64,000 bases of DNA from Siniperca chuatsi (GCF_020085105.1 NC_058045.1:19174333-19238332), one strand, 5' to 3'. Positions 35,494 to 49,230 are shown, counted from the first letter of the stretch. Notes: generated from the letters alone by a model not told the origin. Numbers and translations: made by a program.

Positions 35494-38400
35494 CTGTTTG
35501 AGGCATTCCTTCGTGTATGGAGCGGTTTTCAGAGGAGCCTCCTGGACCTTGACTAGTCCCTGTGTTGACACCTCCGACATTACTGCCATTTCCACCATTG
35601 CTGGGATTTGCAGGTACTGTTGCCAACAGGCCTGCAAGGGGACCAAAGCATTTTAATTTACCAACTCAATCAATAAGTGCCTTGATAAAGCTGGCACTGA
35701 AACACACAAAAAACAGCTGACTGGTGATAATTTTGTATGGTAATTAATAGATATCCAAATCACTGCATGAATAATATTTGCAGAGAAGAAAATGTGAAAA
35801 TTGGTAGCCAGTTGTTTTGTGCTTGTATAGTTGCTAACGTAGTTTAATACAACAGCAGAGGTATTGCGGGGATGCCATCTGTCAACAGCCCCTTATCAAT
35901 CACACACACTAAAACAGTAGCATTTATCTAGCTGTGGTGTGTTCTGATGCACTATTGAGTAATGCGCATTACTTAGGCAAAGCAATTGCTCTGAAGCAAA
36001 CAGCAGGTTAGCTTTTAGATCTACTGCCCATCATGGTGTATGGGGTTGGATCTCATAACAGGTTTCATAGGGAATCCTGGATTGCAGGAATGACTGAAGA
36101 ACTTGACTATAAAACAGAAAAAGGCCTTTTTCTTTGAAATGTTTTCATCTGTAGAAATACAGGTAACATTTCCAGATATTTAAAAATACATTACAATGAT
36201 GGCATAAAAGTGTGAGTTTGATGTAATCTGTAACTGGGTCATGTCCCTACCCAGTCCTCTGTAGCAGGAAAGCTGCTGGTAAATTTGCTTCATCCTCTCT
36301 ATGTTGAAGCGGCTGGCCTCAGCATGGTTCACCATGGGGTTGGGGTAGTGGACTCCTATGATACACTTGGCTGTCTTCTGCACTTCCTCTGGGGCATTCC
36401 AAGGATCATAGATGTATTTGGCTGGAAAGCCCCTCAGTATGGGCAAATAACGCCTGGGAACAGCATTACCACCATTAATTCTGTGTACTGAGTGTGAAAG
36501 CTCATTCTCTGTTTTCCATTAATATTAACACTGTAAATTAGGTCACACAATTTTCATTGCTGTTTACCAGTTACTACACATGATTGTTACACATTTCACA
36601 TTTAGGACTCTCTGTGATGTTATGCAGATAAACTACACTATAACAAATACTCCTAAAATGATATGAAGTTTTAAACAATTTGTTGATATTTTTGGAATCC
36701 TGATGCAACCATGACAAATCATGTCCCCCATGTGAGGCTACAAAAGAGCACAAGCTAACCATGAGATTTTATTCTATTTCGTACGTGCTTCGCCCTCTAA
36801 CGGTCTTCACTATTGGTTCCTATTTGAAATGACTGCAGGGGGTACAGATACCCACAACACTGTCAGCTTATGAAAGGCCAGTGTTTTTATATTCATGTGA
36901 TGCAGATGAAAGTACTGACTGACCGTATGTAGTCCCCGTTGGGATCTGTGCGTCGTCCAAATCCCACGGGGCAGTAGCAGTGGAAAAACTGCTGGAAAAA
37001 CGAGCTGCAAGAAAGCCATATCCAGCTGCCAGCATTTACACTCCAGTCCACATCTATGAGCAACTCTTCAAACGCCTGTACAAGACACGGACAGTGGACA
37101 GTTAAGACAAAGCAAAGTAGTCATTTGAATGAGAGCAAGAAGCATCGGCTAGGTAACTTCATTTATTCTAACTTTTCTTTTAATGACCTTTCAAACTGTG
37201 GTAATTGATGAAAAGTGTGAACCTTATTTACTTAAATACTTGATCCCCTTTTCTCTATTCTTACCTTCATGCCTTCCTCCCAGCTGATCCAGAGGTCTCC
37301 CCTGGTGAGGAAGCAGGCCACAGCGTGCCTCGCCAAATGATGGATCCACCCCTCCTGCCTCAGCTGGGTCATAATTGCATCTATCCAGGGAAAGCCTGTC
37401 CGTCCCTCTGCCCACTTGGCCAGTGCCTCTGGGTTTCGGTCCCAGGGAATCTGGACACACACAGGGTTTCCCTCCATCTTGTCAAAGCAGGGGTTGTTGC
37501 TGGCAGTCGCATAGAAGAACTCCCTCCACAACAGCTGCCCATACAAGGAAAGTGGTGGGGTGTTGTTCTTCTTGACCTGACAAAACAGAGCGCACCATGG
37601 CAACAGAAGTTTATCATCTGCAGGATAGACTGGTTTGACTCCTTGACCATCACACAAATAAAATGGCTGGAAGAAAGATGGTAGTTATCATGACTTAACA
37701 AGATTTAAATGCCCATATTACAGTGTCAACATAAAACTAATCTGAGTAAAAACAAAACGTAAAATGGCTTATTCCACATATAAATTGTTCGTATTGTTTC
37801 ATGTCTTGTCTGTGGTCATTCGTACCTTCCTATACAGATCAGTAAGTTTGAAGTAGAAGAGCCGACAGGAGAGACATCCAAAGCGCAGGTAGGGGCTGAG
37901 GCCTGTGGGACTGGCCAGCAGGGAGTTGGCGTTCATACGTGGACGCTCAAAGTTTGCCACCCATGCCTGTAAAAAGATGGTCAGTCAGCATTTAACTAAA
38001 TAATACCACTGTGATTGCTGAGAGAAAAATCTGCAACTGAATAAATGACAGACAAATCAAATGAGATATGTTTGAGTCTCAGGCCTCAGAAACAAAGATG
38101 CAGTTACACTTTATTTGGATAGTCCGCTAACAGATAGTTTATGGAGTATTTGTAACATTTCAACAGCTTATTAGTTGAAATTCAACAATTCAACTGTTTC
38201 ACAAATAAAACTGTTTTCTAGGTTTGGTTAGGTTTAGGCACGAAAAACATCTTTGTTAGGTTATGTTAGTGAATTGTCACATATACTCTATTGATAATCT
38301 GTTAAACATCTACAGACAAAGCGAAACAGTTGAAATGTTACTCTGTAGGCGGACTATCCAAATAAAGTGGTACCAAAGATGCTGTTGATGCTGATATAGC

Positions 38401-41400
38401 ATACAACTGGTGGAGTTTATCACTTGAAGCAAGATGTCACAGCTGAGATGTCTAAATCTTCGATTCAGTTCTAGCAATCTTTTAATGTGTTGATCATGGT
38501 TTATTGGTTTTCTGTTCCTTTGCTGAGAAACTACATCAAGTCATCCAAAATGTTTTCTGATGACACATCATTGTTCATTTTGTAGTGGCCATAATGAAAA
38601 TCTTGGTCGGTATACAGCTTTCACCAACATATCAGGTATTTATAACACAGATCTAAATCTCTTTTCTAATCACTACACATTTAACAGACTCTCCATTCTG
38701 GCAACAGGCGCTGTGTCAGTGAGAAAACTTCAAGGATGTGGGAAAACATTAGTTCTCTGCTGCCTCTTGCATTTTTTATTTTTTTAAATGGAGATAAGCA
38801 AACATGTCAAAGAATATTTATTTTCAAAATCTATTAGAAAATAGACTGCGTACCAAATCAATCTTTGTGCACATTAAAAAAAGGCACATGACACATTATG
38901 GCAAAGCCTCAGTACAAAGAAGAAACCATTGAAAAGGAAAAAAAATCATGACCCGATTTTCCAGCAAAAGCAAATGGACAGAGAAAGACAACCACGCTTT
39001 CAATGAACTTGTGTGAAAGATGTGTTACACTGATCATCATCATCATCATGCTTTACCTGCGTCTATCTGTCTCGGATTAGTCTTCATATTTATGTTATGA
39101 CTTGAGCTAGCTGAGTGGTCAGTCAGCTAAAGCCAAAGTTAATGGTTACTATATTCATTTCTTATTTTGTGCATATACTGTGTAGTAATACCGTCTTTTT
39201 ACCTTTCTCTCCAGATGCCGCTCTAGCCTCATGAGGGCTTCTGTTTCTCCACCTGGCCACACTGCTGTAGTCAGGCCCTCCGTCTCAAAACCTGAAAAAG
39301 CAAAATATACACAAGTATAGGCGATTTGTTCATTTTTAAACTGGATGGATCACACACACCCCCCCCCGGTGCCTATTTTTTGCCCCTTTAACTGATTTTT
39401 AGGGGCATTTACTAAACTCTGAAATAATGTATAATTATTACGTTATACTGTCAACTAAACACTCAATTTGTTTTATTTGAAAAAATAACAAATGAGAACA
39501 GCAAAAAAACAAAAACAAAAAAACCCGTTATGAGCATTCAAAGGCACTTTTGCTTCAAACTGTGTTAATTTCTGACCCAGCCTCTGTCATGCTGCTACCG
39601 CACTCTCTTTCCCCGTCTGCTGTAGAGAATATCGATCAATTGTTGAGAATTATTCAATTTTTATTTTAACTGGCTCAGCTTTTCTAGCCTTTACAGCGCT
39701 GGTTTAGTTGCCTGCGAGTCGAGTCAGTGAGTGAAGTACACACACACACACACACGGAGAGTAGAGACGAGATGAGTGGGAGAAATTATTTCACATGGCG
39801 TGCTCTAAAAAGAGAAAAGCAGACAGCGTAACTCTTACATGTGCAATTTCAGAAATACTTTATTGATCCCTGAGGGCTCCCCGAGGGGAAACTCTTTTCC
39901 CACAGGCAATTCAAAACCAGTATGTGTCAAATGTTCAGAGACCGTGGCGATTATTAAAAGCGGCAATGTGAAGCTCCACTACAAGACAAAGCACAGAGCA
40001 TCTTTTGAGCAGGTTAATGAGGGGGATGGATTTTGGTAATTTTGCTAACAACGGTGATGGCATCCTCCCTCATATCGCCTACTGAGTATAGATTAAAAAA
40101 TTGTTCGAAGTCTGTGACTTTGATACTGAGAAATAAGCTGGATAGTATTTGTGTATATACACCACGACCAGTGTATTTATGCACACAATATACAGACACT
40201 TACAAATAAAAAACAAAAAACTTACCAAGCTCTTCCAGGGAGGGCACCCCAAACTTGTCATCATGGTCATCACTGATGGGTGTGGCACATTTTTTGATAA
40301 CCTTAGACATGATCGTCTCTGCAGGGAGCTCCACAGCATCCATACGGTTGAGGAGGGCCTGGAAGCGCTTGTACGTAAGAGGAGGCTGACCATCATTGAG
40401 TTCTATGATCCTGTAGGAAAGAAAAATGTAAAAGGGAAATGTAAAGGGAATCAACACAAATCTTCACACACACAAACACAATATGTGACAATACACATTG
40501 TTTCAAACAGGTTAATTACTATGGGACATTTGTTTCAACTAATCAGTCACTCACTTGTCCAGATTGTAGAGGGTGTGTGAAATCCGCACCATGACCTCTA
40601 CCCCAGCCTCGCTGGCTAGTTTTTGGATGGCAGCATCACGTTCCTTACCAAACGGCTCAGAGTCATATTCATAAGATAGACGGGTGATCTGCCATTCCTG
40701 AGGAACAAAGTAATTTATTGTTCAGTTGTATAAAGGAATCCATGATGAACTGATAGTGACAGAGACCACAATGTTTATGGTAAATCTTATTTTTTATTCA
40801 AGTATCATTACAACAACTTGGTTCTGAGTGATTAACCTCAAACTTGGGTTCAGGACCTGGCTTAGTGGCAGAGCGGGTCGTCTACCAATCGGAAAGTCGA
40901 TCCCGGCTTTCCCCAGCCCACATGGGCAAGACAATGAACCCCAAATTGCTCCCAAAGGCTGTATCTTAGGTGTGTGAGTGTGTGAATGATTAGTTACTTT
41001 CTTTGGATAGTGCCTGCCATCAGTGTGTGAATGGGGTGAATGTGATATGTAGTGTGAAGCGCTTTGAGTAATTGGATGACTAGAAAGGCGCTATACAAGT
41101 ACAGTCCATTTACCATCCTATGTAATCGATTTGGAGGGCCACTGCATGAGTTCACTGCAGTATCAAAATCTTACATTGTTTTTCAGCCACTGTTTAATGA
41201 GCTATAACCTTATGTTAAAATGAGTTACAGTGCTAGTTTATTTGAGAACAAAGCTAAGATAAAATGGCATCTTCTACTCTATTCCATCTCTCATACCTTA
41301 AAAAGACGAGGGAAGACATTTGTAGGCTGGCCTCTGATTACAAACAGACGGGAGTTGAGTTTGCGCAGGCTGGCGTCCAAGTCCTCTAAACAATGCAACA

Positions 41401-44400
41401 AAAACCTGGAACCAAACAGACAGAAGGATCAATTAATTCATTATACAGCGGAGATAAACTCCTCCCAGAGACAACGGTTACACAAAATGCAATCATGAGA
41501 CCACTAATCATCAGCAGTGTAGCTGCTCATGGCATTTCATGTAGCAATACAGTAATGGCTCCCAATTGTACTTAGACATGCAATTGTTGCTTTAGTAGTA
41601 AGAGTCAGCGCCTCAGACTGTTGTTTAGCATGTGTGGCAGTTAATGGCAAGTTTATGGCCATGTTAGGAGCACTATGAAGCTATAACACTTCCTTACATA
41701 AAGCAACCGAATTAATCCCAACCAAGTTATCTATTATCAGCATTACAGTACGTAACAATAGTTAGTGTCACTATTATTTTGACAACACACTAATTAGAGA
41801 AAGCATCACATGGGCTATTTTTTTTTAATCAAAACTTAAAATTAAGACATAATGATAACATTCAACTGCACAAAGGCCATACAATTGAAACTGTATGTTC
41901 CAGTAATTAAATATCAAGCTTGGAATTAAACACTAAGACGACGGCACGAGAAAACCAAAAGATCAGATGTTGTCAAAATAAACATTATGATCGTCATTTC
42001 ATTATCATGAGATAAAGACAATATCCTATATACAGACTCCAGAACAAAATCTCACATCAATGAAGAGAGTGCCTGAAACATAAGATTCAAGTGTTTTCGT
42101 GTGAACAGACAGCCCTCTTCTGGTGAAGTCTTTTTAGACACACAGTCCCCCATACACGGCACTTGCAGAATGTTACTAAGAACAGTAGCAGGCAGATAAC
42201 TACACACACACACACAACAGAGAATGTGCCGTCTATAATTGAGGTCACTTCCTGACATTTATTAAAGTGAGAGGCAGAAAACATAGAAGTGCTTTCATGT
42301 ATATGATATATGCTTCAGCATTTAAATCAAACTTTTTCTCTCTAATAAAACCAGCACAATGACAACAAACCTGTACTTGCTCAAAACATGCATAAATTGT
42401 GTGAGGTGCTGTGTTTGACTATTTGGTGAAAGTATGAATTGCTCTTTTATTCACACTCCATGCCACTGGACTACTTTATTGCGCTTTTATTTGTCTCATT
42501 AGTAATATTGGATTTATTATAATCCTAGCAATGGACCGATTTATTTTATTTTTTTGTAACAGATAACTATCAAGAATCGGTTCCAAATTCATACGAACCA
42601 GGGTTTGTTGAGAAATCTGCCTTTTGATTTGGTTTATTGGTTCCTAAAGGCAAGTTTAGACCTTAAAATAGGCCAGAATAACAATTGCTACCGTCTCACA
42701 AAAAACAGGTTGACATCCAGGTGTCCTTATCTACTTGATAACTTAAAGCCTTATTTGAATAATAGCCTCCTGTCTCAAAGAGTGTAGTGGTCTAGTAAAC
42801 AACAGCATCGTTGAAGGAAATTAGTCTCTTCTGTTATAAACACAATACTGATCATTAAGTTCTGTATATTCTTGCAAAAAATCTTTTAGACTCCCCATCT
42901 GAACTGTCAATTATCACTCTCTTGTCCTGGGCTTTCTTCAACACTTGGTATTACAAATTAATCATTACATTATTTTTCCACAAACACGCTGCATGCCCAC
43001 TACATTAAAACAGCAGCACTAATCTCAAAGCACTGACCAGTTTACAATGCTTAGGCATGTCTTGGTGATGAGGGACAGAACCACCATAAAAACGTCAACT
43101 GGTTCAGATTCAGTGAAATATATAAGTGGTTCTATTGTGTACAGAAACTCAGCAGATATACTGACTACCATTAAACTTTGAAAAGCTGTCAAAATGCCCA
43201 CAGCAATGTCGGAAAATGTGAATTCAAAGTAGATATAGAACTGCATAGTTGTACAATATGTGGCTAAAGATATAATGAGCCATCTGAACATCAGCAGAGG
43301 ATAGATTCAGGGAAAATATATATATATATATATATTTAACATGTATTCTTATTAAAGGTGCTATTGATAACATTAATAACATTCAGCCACTAGATGACGC
43401 ACTCCCCCTCCCCCCAGTGTTTGCCAGTTCATTGCACAACCTGCATATTTCATGGTCGAGTGGAGTGGGACTCAGACTCACTCATATCAAGTGATAATTC
43501 TCTCGTGATAGAGTAATTAATTCATTTTGCAACATATAGCTATACATTAGATTACTATTAAAACCCATAACTCTAGACGTTAGACAGACAGCTACAGTAA
43601 AAGTTGACGTTAGCTAGTGTTAGTGTTAGCGTAGTGTTGACCTAACATTAGTCGAAGTGTTTTCTTGCCAAAAACAAATGCCATAGCAGATTGTAAAAAA
43701 CAGCTGAGCGCCACACAACAACAATGGCTACAGGGAGAAAAGACGACTGTATGATCATATTACATAAGTACTTTCAGATTTTTATATTAACGTGAGTACC
43801 GTAGCTGTTGAGCTCAACGCAGCTGGCTACATGGCTAGCTAGCCACAAGTACCTCAGCAAAGTGTCTCATAACAGGCCTTAAGTTAGACTGCTATATGAG
43901 CTGACACCCTCAATAACAGTCATGTTTTGGGTCTAAACAGTATAATGAGCAGATTTACATTAATTTAACTTCAACATGACACATTGGTAAAATATTGGGA
44001 TCCCATGTCCACTCCGTTCTTAAAGAAGAGCGACCGTCTTTTCATAAGAGTATCAGTCCGCCACTGGCCCGGGATGGACCAGTGACTGGTCAGAACTATA
44101 ATTTTATGTGTTATTGTTGTTCGGACGATTAAGCTAAGATAGCTAATATGTGCTAACGTCAGTGTCGGTTTTTTGCAACACTAACTGGCAACTATACCAT
44201 GTGATACCAACACCGTTATACTATTGGCTCATGAGCCTTGTTAGAAGCAGGAACCAAACGTCAGACATCTCACACAGAGATAAACAAAACATTAATTTTG
44301 GACCCGTCAACATTTTTTAAATGATTAATTCACAATCATATTTTTTTAGGAAAAGTGATACTTTTATTCCACACCTTTCTAAAAGCTCTACGGATTTTTT

Positions 44401-45495
44401 TTAAATATTCGTCTACATAAAAATGTTAGCAACATAACCTTTAATTTTATTTGCGCAAAAGGAGTAGCTCCCTGTCTGCAGCTATTTCCTAAAGCTACTG
44501 AGCGGCTCACTGATACAATCACGCCAAAGGTTGAATTAAAGCGACAGTCAAAGAGAGACAAATGAAGTTGCCATGCTTATCAAGCACTGTGGATTCTCAA
44601 TCAACAGTGTTATGCTAGAAAGACTATCAAAAAAAAAATAAAACAGATACTCTCAGTCAACATTTAACATCCTGTATTTTTGTATTTTTCTGTTACCAAG
44701 TAAAGCCAAAACCAAACAAAACAAAAAGATACAGATACTGGTTTTTTTTGGGTTTTACCTACAACTATTGGCCTAGGTCATTATCACTAATGATTACACT
44801 ACAGTTGCAGCGAACAGACTGTATATTGATTGAGGGTATGAATTGTTACGTGTTTTTCTTGTTTCTTTGATATTGAGAGAAAAGCTAACAAATATCTTTT
44901 AAAAAATAAAAATTAAAAAGATTATTAGATCATTAGAATCGACAGTGATTGGTATGACATACTGGACAGTCAGTGGTCTGCTAATATTGAACAGTGGCCA
45001 AATTGAGTTTCCTGATATACTGTATGTGTCTATGTACATTGCCACATAGGCAGTAACAAAGTCACCTGAAGGCACATTAGACACCAGGATTAAAGCAGGA
45101 TTTGTCAGCCTAATCAAAATCATGCGAACTTCAAATAAATGAGTTCTAGTTGCCTATGAACAGTTTTTAAAAACATATTTAGATTTTATTTCATTCAGTA
45201 AACTGTATGCTGGGTTAGTTAACGTTACGTAGCCCGTTAGAAAGCATCGCTTTGCACTTCTTCTCTTTATCCTTATGCAGCCTGTTAAGTTTTTCAGTAG
45301 GATTTTGCAAGTTCTGACATTCTGTCCCACCCCTTACCTCCACCTGTTGATGCCCACATTGGAGGACCCTGCGAACCATGGGTCCAGGATGTAAATGCAG
45401 CGCAGGGTGTCCGATCCCTCGATAGAGTCCCTTAAAGACGGGTTGTCGTGCAGCCGCAGTCCCTTCCTGAACCAGTGGATAGTGTTTACCACCAT
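35494..45495 (-). CDS. cry1: Cryptochrome, CRY1 class (ten coding exons; 3' end not settled)
   Basis: Exons are 45495-45338, 41405-41297, 40697-40555, 40410-40226, 39291-39203, 37966-37826, 37576-37265, 37075-36924, 36453-36251 and 35631-35494. All junctions are GT-AG and in frame, giving 543 residues plus a tail. The N-terminal alpha/beta domain starts [19 protein letters not shown]. The FAD domain includes [19 protein letters not shown] and [15 protein letters not shown]. The CC helix [13 protein letters not shown] ends the conserved core. Class: [12 protein letters not shown] and [17 protein letters not shown] are CRY1-like rather than CRY2-like. CRY1 represses CLOCK/BMAL1 in the circadian loop. 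Teleosts hold several CRY1-type paralogs (cry1a, cry1b, possibly cry3), which I cannot separate here. The tail exon is Gly/Ser/Asn-rich. It may read to a stop at 35,435, or splice at CAG|GTATGC (35,494) to the acceptor CTCGCCTGCAG before 35,295, giving a stop nine codons later. Two changes from human are NNPRF to NNPCF and SRYRG to SCYRG. Confidence 0.95.
39739..39755. repeat. Short CA microsatellite
   Basis: Eight CA units just before the transposase relic. Confidence 0.8.
39795..40020 (+). pseudogene. Broken 5' fragment of a hAT-type transposase (BED-like zinc finger)
   Basis: An ATG at 39,795 opens [11 protein letters not shown], typical of the start of SCAND3/ZBED/FAM200-like hAT-derived proteins. 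The frame then hits a stop inside a short retroelement-like tract (TTTATTGATCCCTGAGGG, about 39,856-39,900). It resumes in another frame as [18 protein letters not shown] and [12 protein letters not shown], a CxxC...H-x4-H zinc finger. The rest of the transposase is absent. It lies antisense in the fourth intron of the cryptochrome gene. It is a relic with no expected product. Confidence 0.7.
40857..41115 (+). mobile_element. tRNA-derived SINE
   Basis: The head is tRNA-like: 'ggcttagtggcagagcgg' resembles an A box and 'gtcgatcccggc' a B box, with a GTCTACC anticodon-arm-like segment between. The tail 'gcgctttgagtaattggatg' and 'gaaaggcgctatacaagta' ending 'gtccatttacca' is a hallmark 3' region of teleost SINE/LINE partners. 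It lies antisense in the second intron of the cryptochrome gene. Confidence 0.75.
41406..45337. other. Cryptochrome first intron
   Basis: 3.9 kb, the longest intron found in this gene. No coding exon was seen. It holds the TA run at 43,314 and a D-box-like TTACGTAG at 45,225-45,232. It also holds what looks like repeat-derived sequence around 43,340-43,460 ('cactagatgacgcactccccctcccccc'). Confidence 0.6.
43314..43336. repeat. TA microsatellite, short
   Basis: About 11 TA units in the first intron of the cryptochrome gene. Confidence 0.85.
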
Positions 45496-46089
45496 GTCAC
45501 CTGCCTTCTTTATTTAGCACTGGTGGGGTTAGAAGAGGGGGTGTCCAATATACAACAAAAAGACGCGCTCTTATGTTGTCATCCGAGGACGACGTAGTTT
45601 TTAACCCGGTCAGTAAGACAGCGTTAAAGGTTTGTTTGATCTCAACCTTGTTCCATGAATTTATCCACAGAGTTGAGTCTCCTGACCAGCGGTGGCTGCA
45701 TGTGTGGACAGCAGGTAACCACACAGCAGACGCAGGAAAACGGGCACAACTCTCCTCTGGATTAGTACCAACGATGAAGTGAGCACATTTGAGAGAATAA
45801 GTTCCGAAGAAGCCCGTTTTCAGCCAGCAGCGATAGTTAAACTCTAAATAGTTTTATTTTCGTAAGCTATCACGCGAACACAAGCTACTATGCTAGCTCG
45901 CAAAAAGCACAAACGCGTAAATATTTCCGGGTTGTTTCCACATGTTAATCTACACTAAATTAACACACTAGACCTCGCCGACATGTTAAACACTGTGTAT
46001 AAATTGTAACGCCTAGTAAACTCGAGCACCAAGACATCCTTTCTTTATCAACAAATCCACCCACAGGAAAGCGCTGAAGGAATGGAACG

Positions 46090-46140
46090 CTCTGATTGGT
46101 CAGAATCAACCGTTATACAACTTTTCCTCCGTCACGTTTC
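46090..46140 (-). promoter_or_regulatory. Likely cryptochrome promoter elements (CCAAT, E-box-like)
   Basis: About 600 bases upstream of the cryptochrome ATG. A full NF-Y-type CCAAT box reads CTGACCAATCA on the minus strand (46,092-46,102). CACGTT, the non-canonical E'-box used by clock genes, lies at 46,133-46,138 on the plus strand; a second CACGTT lies near 46,488. No canonical CACGTG was noticed. Function in clock regulation is inferred. Confidence 0.4.
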
Positions 46141-48427
46141 CATAATGCGCTTTCTTACACCTGCTTACGCGTTGCCTACGTTTGTTTTAAATGATCCAAA
46201 CTTCGATATTCGGTCGTATTCTCTCAACATTGTGTGTCAGGGTTCACTTTAGGAGAGCAGAGATAAAAAAAAAAAAAAAACCCTAAAAGTTTCTGATAAA
46301 AGCAGCTAATCGGAGGCTCAGGGTTGAGTTACGTGTGCACTCAGAAGTACCCGGATGAGCACATGCCGCGCGGCGAGGCCTGCCTTGAATCAGGTGTGCT
46401 CGATTTATCATACTGACCGCACCGCTCACATTGCAACGGTGCATGTACCTCGCCCACTCTCAGCAGCGGTAATCTGTAAACAATGTGAGCCACGTTAATT
46501 TACATAAAATAGTAACTAAATAAGTAAATTGTGACCTACAGGCGCTAACCATACAAGTTGTCTGCGGCAGTTAGTTATAAGATCAAACAGTTCAAGCGGA
46601 AATTATTCTGGACAATGTCAACAAAGACATACACAAACAGTAGGCCTCTCTCTGATAAAAAAAAAAAAATCAGCATCAGCACCTTAAATTGATTATGTTT
46701 GTCTATGAACATTAGTATCCGACTTCATGTAATCATTTAATTGTTAGAGATAATTTAAAGGAGTTTTATTTGAATATTGTGCTTAGCTGTGAATTAAATA
46801 ATGTCACCTTGCACAGGCTACACCAGTAAAATCATGATAGGTGCTGCGATTGTGTTCCAGGGGTTGCTGTTTTAGGATTTGTCTCTAGATCTTCTTCATA
46901 AAAATATGTCTCTCTCTAGAGATTTGTATGATTATGTGAAAATTAAGAAAATTAAAAATAAGTTAGACAGTAGCCTACTGTGACTTCTAATGTAGGTTGG
47001 ACATTACCTTTAAATAACATTGTAAGCATACAGCATGGCAATATTTAATTTATAGTTTTCTTTGTTTGTTGTAATTCTTGCATATGAGTAAATGTATATG
47101 AGGTGTAACTTAAATATTATTTTACGCAAATTTCTCTCTACTCCACAATGAATGTTTGATTTTAATTCATTACACTCTTAATCAAAATGCCAATATTTTC
47201 TAAAAGGGGTATTGTGAAAAACTGTTAACTGTTCCTGCTGTTTTATATCACACAGAAATGCCACTGTAAGAGGAAAGACAATGTACTGTGCTGTAAGAGG
47301 AACATACTGTATCACCCTGGAGCAGGATGTCAAAAAATATTATTGCCACAGACCCAGGCCTGTGGAGCAGCATATCTACTATTATAGTATCCATCTTTAC
47401 AGGCTTTTAACTTGTTCAGAACATTACACCTGACAATTTCTATTGCTGTTGTAGTCATCTAGGATAGACTAATGGGAAAACAGATCAGCTTGGCTTGAAA
47501 CAGCCTGCTCAGTGATTCAGACACAGAGGTAGTCTGTACTGTAGCTATTCCATAATAATGCCTGGATTGTCATGAGATCAGTTTCTGCAGCTTTCTAACC
47601 CAAACAAGCTGTTTTTTTTCAGCTGCAAAAGAAACTGCCGTAGTGGGCTAGTATTCCTGGACCGACACATCCCTCACTAACGGAGTAAATTATAGTGGAT
47701 GTGCCTAAACCTACAGCATGCTGTTTCTTGGGGCATACCCTGGCTTTCCAGCATCACACAGTCAAAGGGGTTTGCTCAGGCCATGTTACTGTAGAAGATA
47801 GGAGGGGTGATGGACCACGACACTGCAGCGACTCAACTTCTGGGTTTGTGCTGATTGTTTTTGGTGGAAATGCAAATTATTGGCCAATGTCTGGTGCCAT
47901 TTTCCATTCCTTCTCCTAACTTCTCAATCATACACCTGATCACTGATCAACCTTTCCTGACTTCCAATTTAATCCATAGTTTTCACTCTCCTCATAACTA
48001 ATGAATTATAGTAATTTCTATTTATTTTGATTGCTCATGTCAAAGACTTGGTTACACCCAGTTTCACCATAAACACGTTGCTGAAATAGGCTGTTTGAGT
48101 TAATTATGCAGCATCACTGTTGTAGGTTATTGTCATCAGAGGTAATAGCTGCTCTCATAAGACAAGGCCAGCTTCACTGATTAAAGACAAACATAGAAAA
48201 CATGCAGTTGCATGGAGGTTTGCAAGTGGACACTAGATGGCAGTCTTAACCAGGAATTGAAATGCCTTGGAATCCCCTTCATACCATTTTTCAAGGTATT
48301 TATTTGTTTTGGTTAGAGTAGTCACAGCTTTGGCCAGTGTTTGACTATGACATAAAGAGCAGGTTTCAGCTATACTGTCCAACATATGTTCATTCAGTAT
48401 ATATATACATACTATATGTATAACTAT

Positions 48428-48428
48428 G

Positions 48429-48499
<71 letters not shown>

Positions 48500-48517
48500 A
48501 TATATATATATATATAG
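48428..48517. repeat. Long TA microsatellite
   Basis: About 40 TA units with one TGTGTG interruption near 48,493-48,498. Such tracts are unstable and length-polymorphic. Confidence 0.97.
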
Positions 48518-48565
48518 TTGTAATTTAGCAGAATATGAGTTTTGCAGGTATTTGTCATAAAACAT

Positions 48566-48710
48566 TTGGCCTGATGATGGCGCTAGAGGATCAGATAAAT
48601 CCTCTGGGCACCATGCCTATCTGTACCAAACTGTATGTCAATCCATCCAGTTGTTGTTGAGATATTTCAGTCTGGACCAAAGTGGTAGACCGACCAACAG
48701 ACTGTCAGAC
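48566..48710 (+). mobile_element. 3' tail of a teleost non-LTR retroelement
   Basis: Contains the blocks 'ttggcctgatgatggcgctag', 'cctctgggcaccatg', 'caatccatccagttgttgtt' and 'tttcagtctggaccaaag', followed by 'accgacc'. I recognise these as a very common fish repeat 3' end. It is 5' truncated with no coding sequence. Confidence 0.7.
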
Positions 48711-49197
48711 AAACATTAGCATCCTTATAGCCATGCTGATAGCATGGCTTGAAAACAGGTCGCTTGGTTTGTGCTTAGGCTCCTAATGGGTTTTAACTAG
48801 AAAAAGGCTTTTGCCACAAAATCACCGTTTTTTAATTACCTCATTCCGAGTTGTGCTCCCTCTGACATACTGCTCCTTCTAAATTAAGTTTGATTAAAGC
48901 AGTCCCTCAGCTAGAAGGGCTAATTTGCACCCAGCATAGACATGAAACTGTGATATTAAATGATCCTAGGACTATATAAGACCTTCAAGATGAGTTTTAT
49001 AACCCAATTTAGCTACTTTCATCTTACAAGAATTTAATTCTTTGGTGCCCAACATCGTAATCTTTTTTCTCTCTCAAAGGATAGAGCTGTCATAGAGCAA
49101 CCGGTGAGGTTCCTGAGATAACATGATTAAAATCAATCAATCTCTCTGTCCTTCTCCCTGAACCTGTAGAATGAGGACATTTCTGTAATAAAGCCAG

Positions 49198-49230
49198 GTC
49201 TCTCCCCTTTTCTATGGAAAGGGGAGAGAC
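49198..49230. repeat. Perfect short hairpin
   Basis: GTCTCTCCCCTTT and AAAGGGGAGAGAC face each other across a 7-base loop (13-bp stem). It abuts the left end of the inverted-repeat element that follows. Confidence 0.8.

Noticed and set aside
48233-48565. 110-codon frame with Ile-Tyr repeats
   Set aside because: It is generated by the TA microsatellite.
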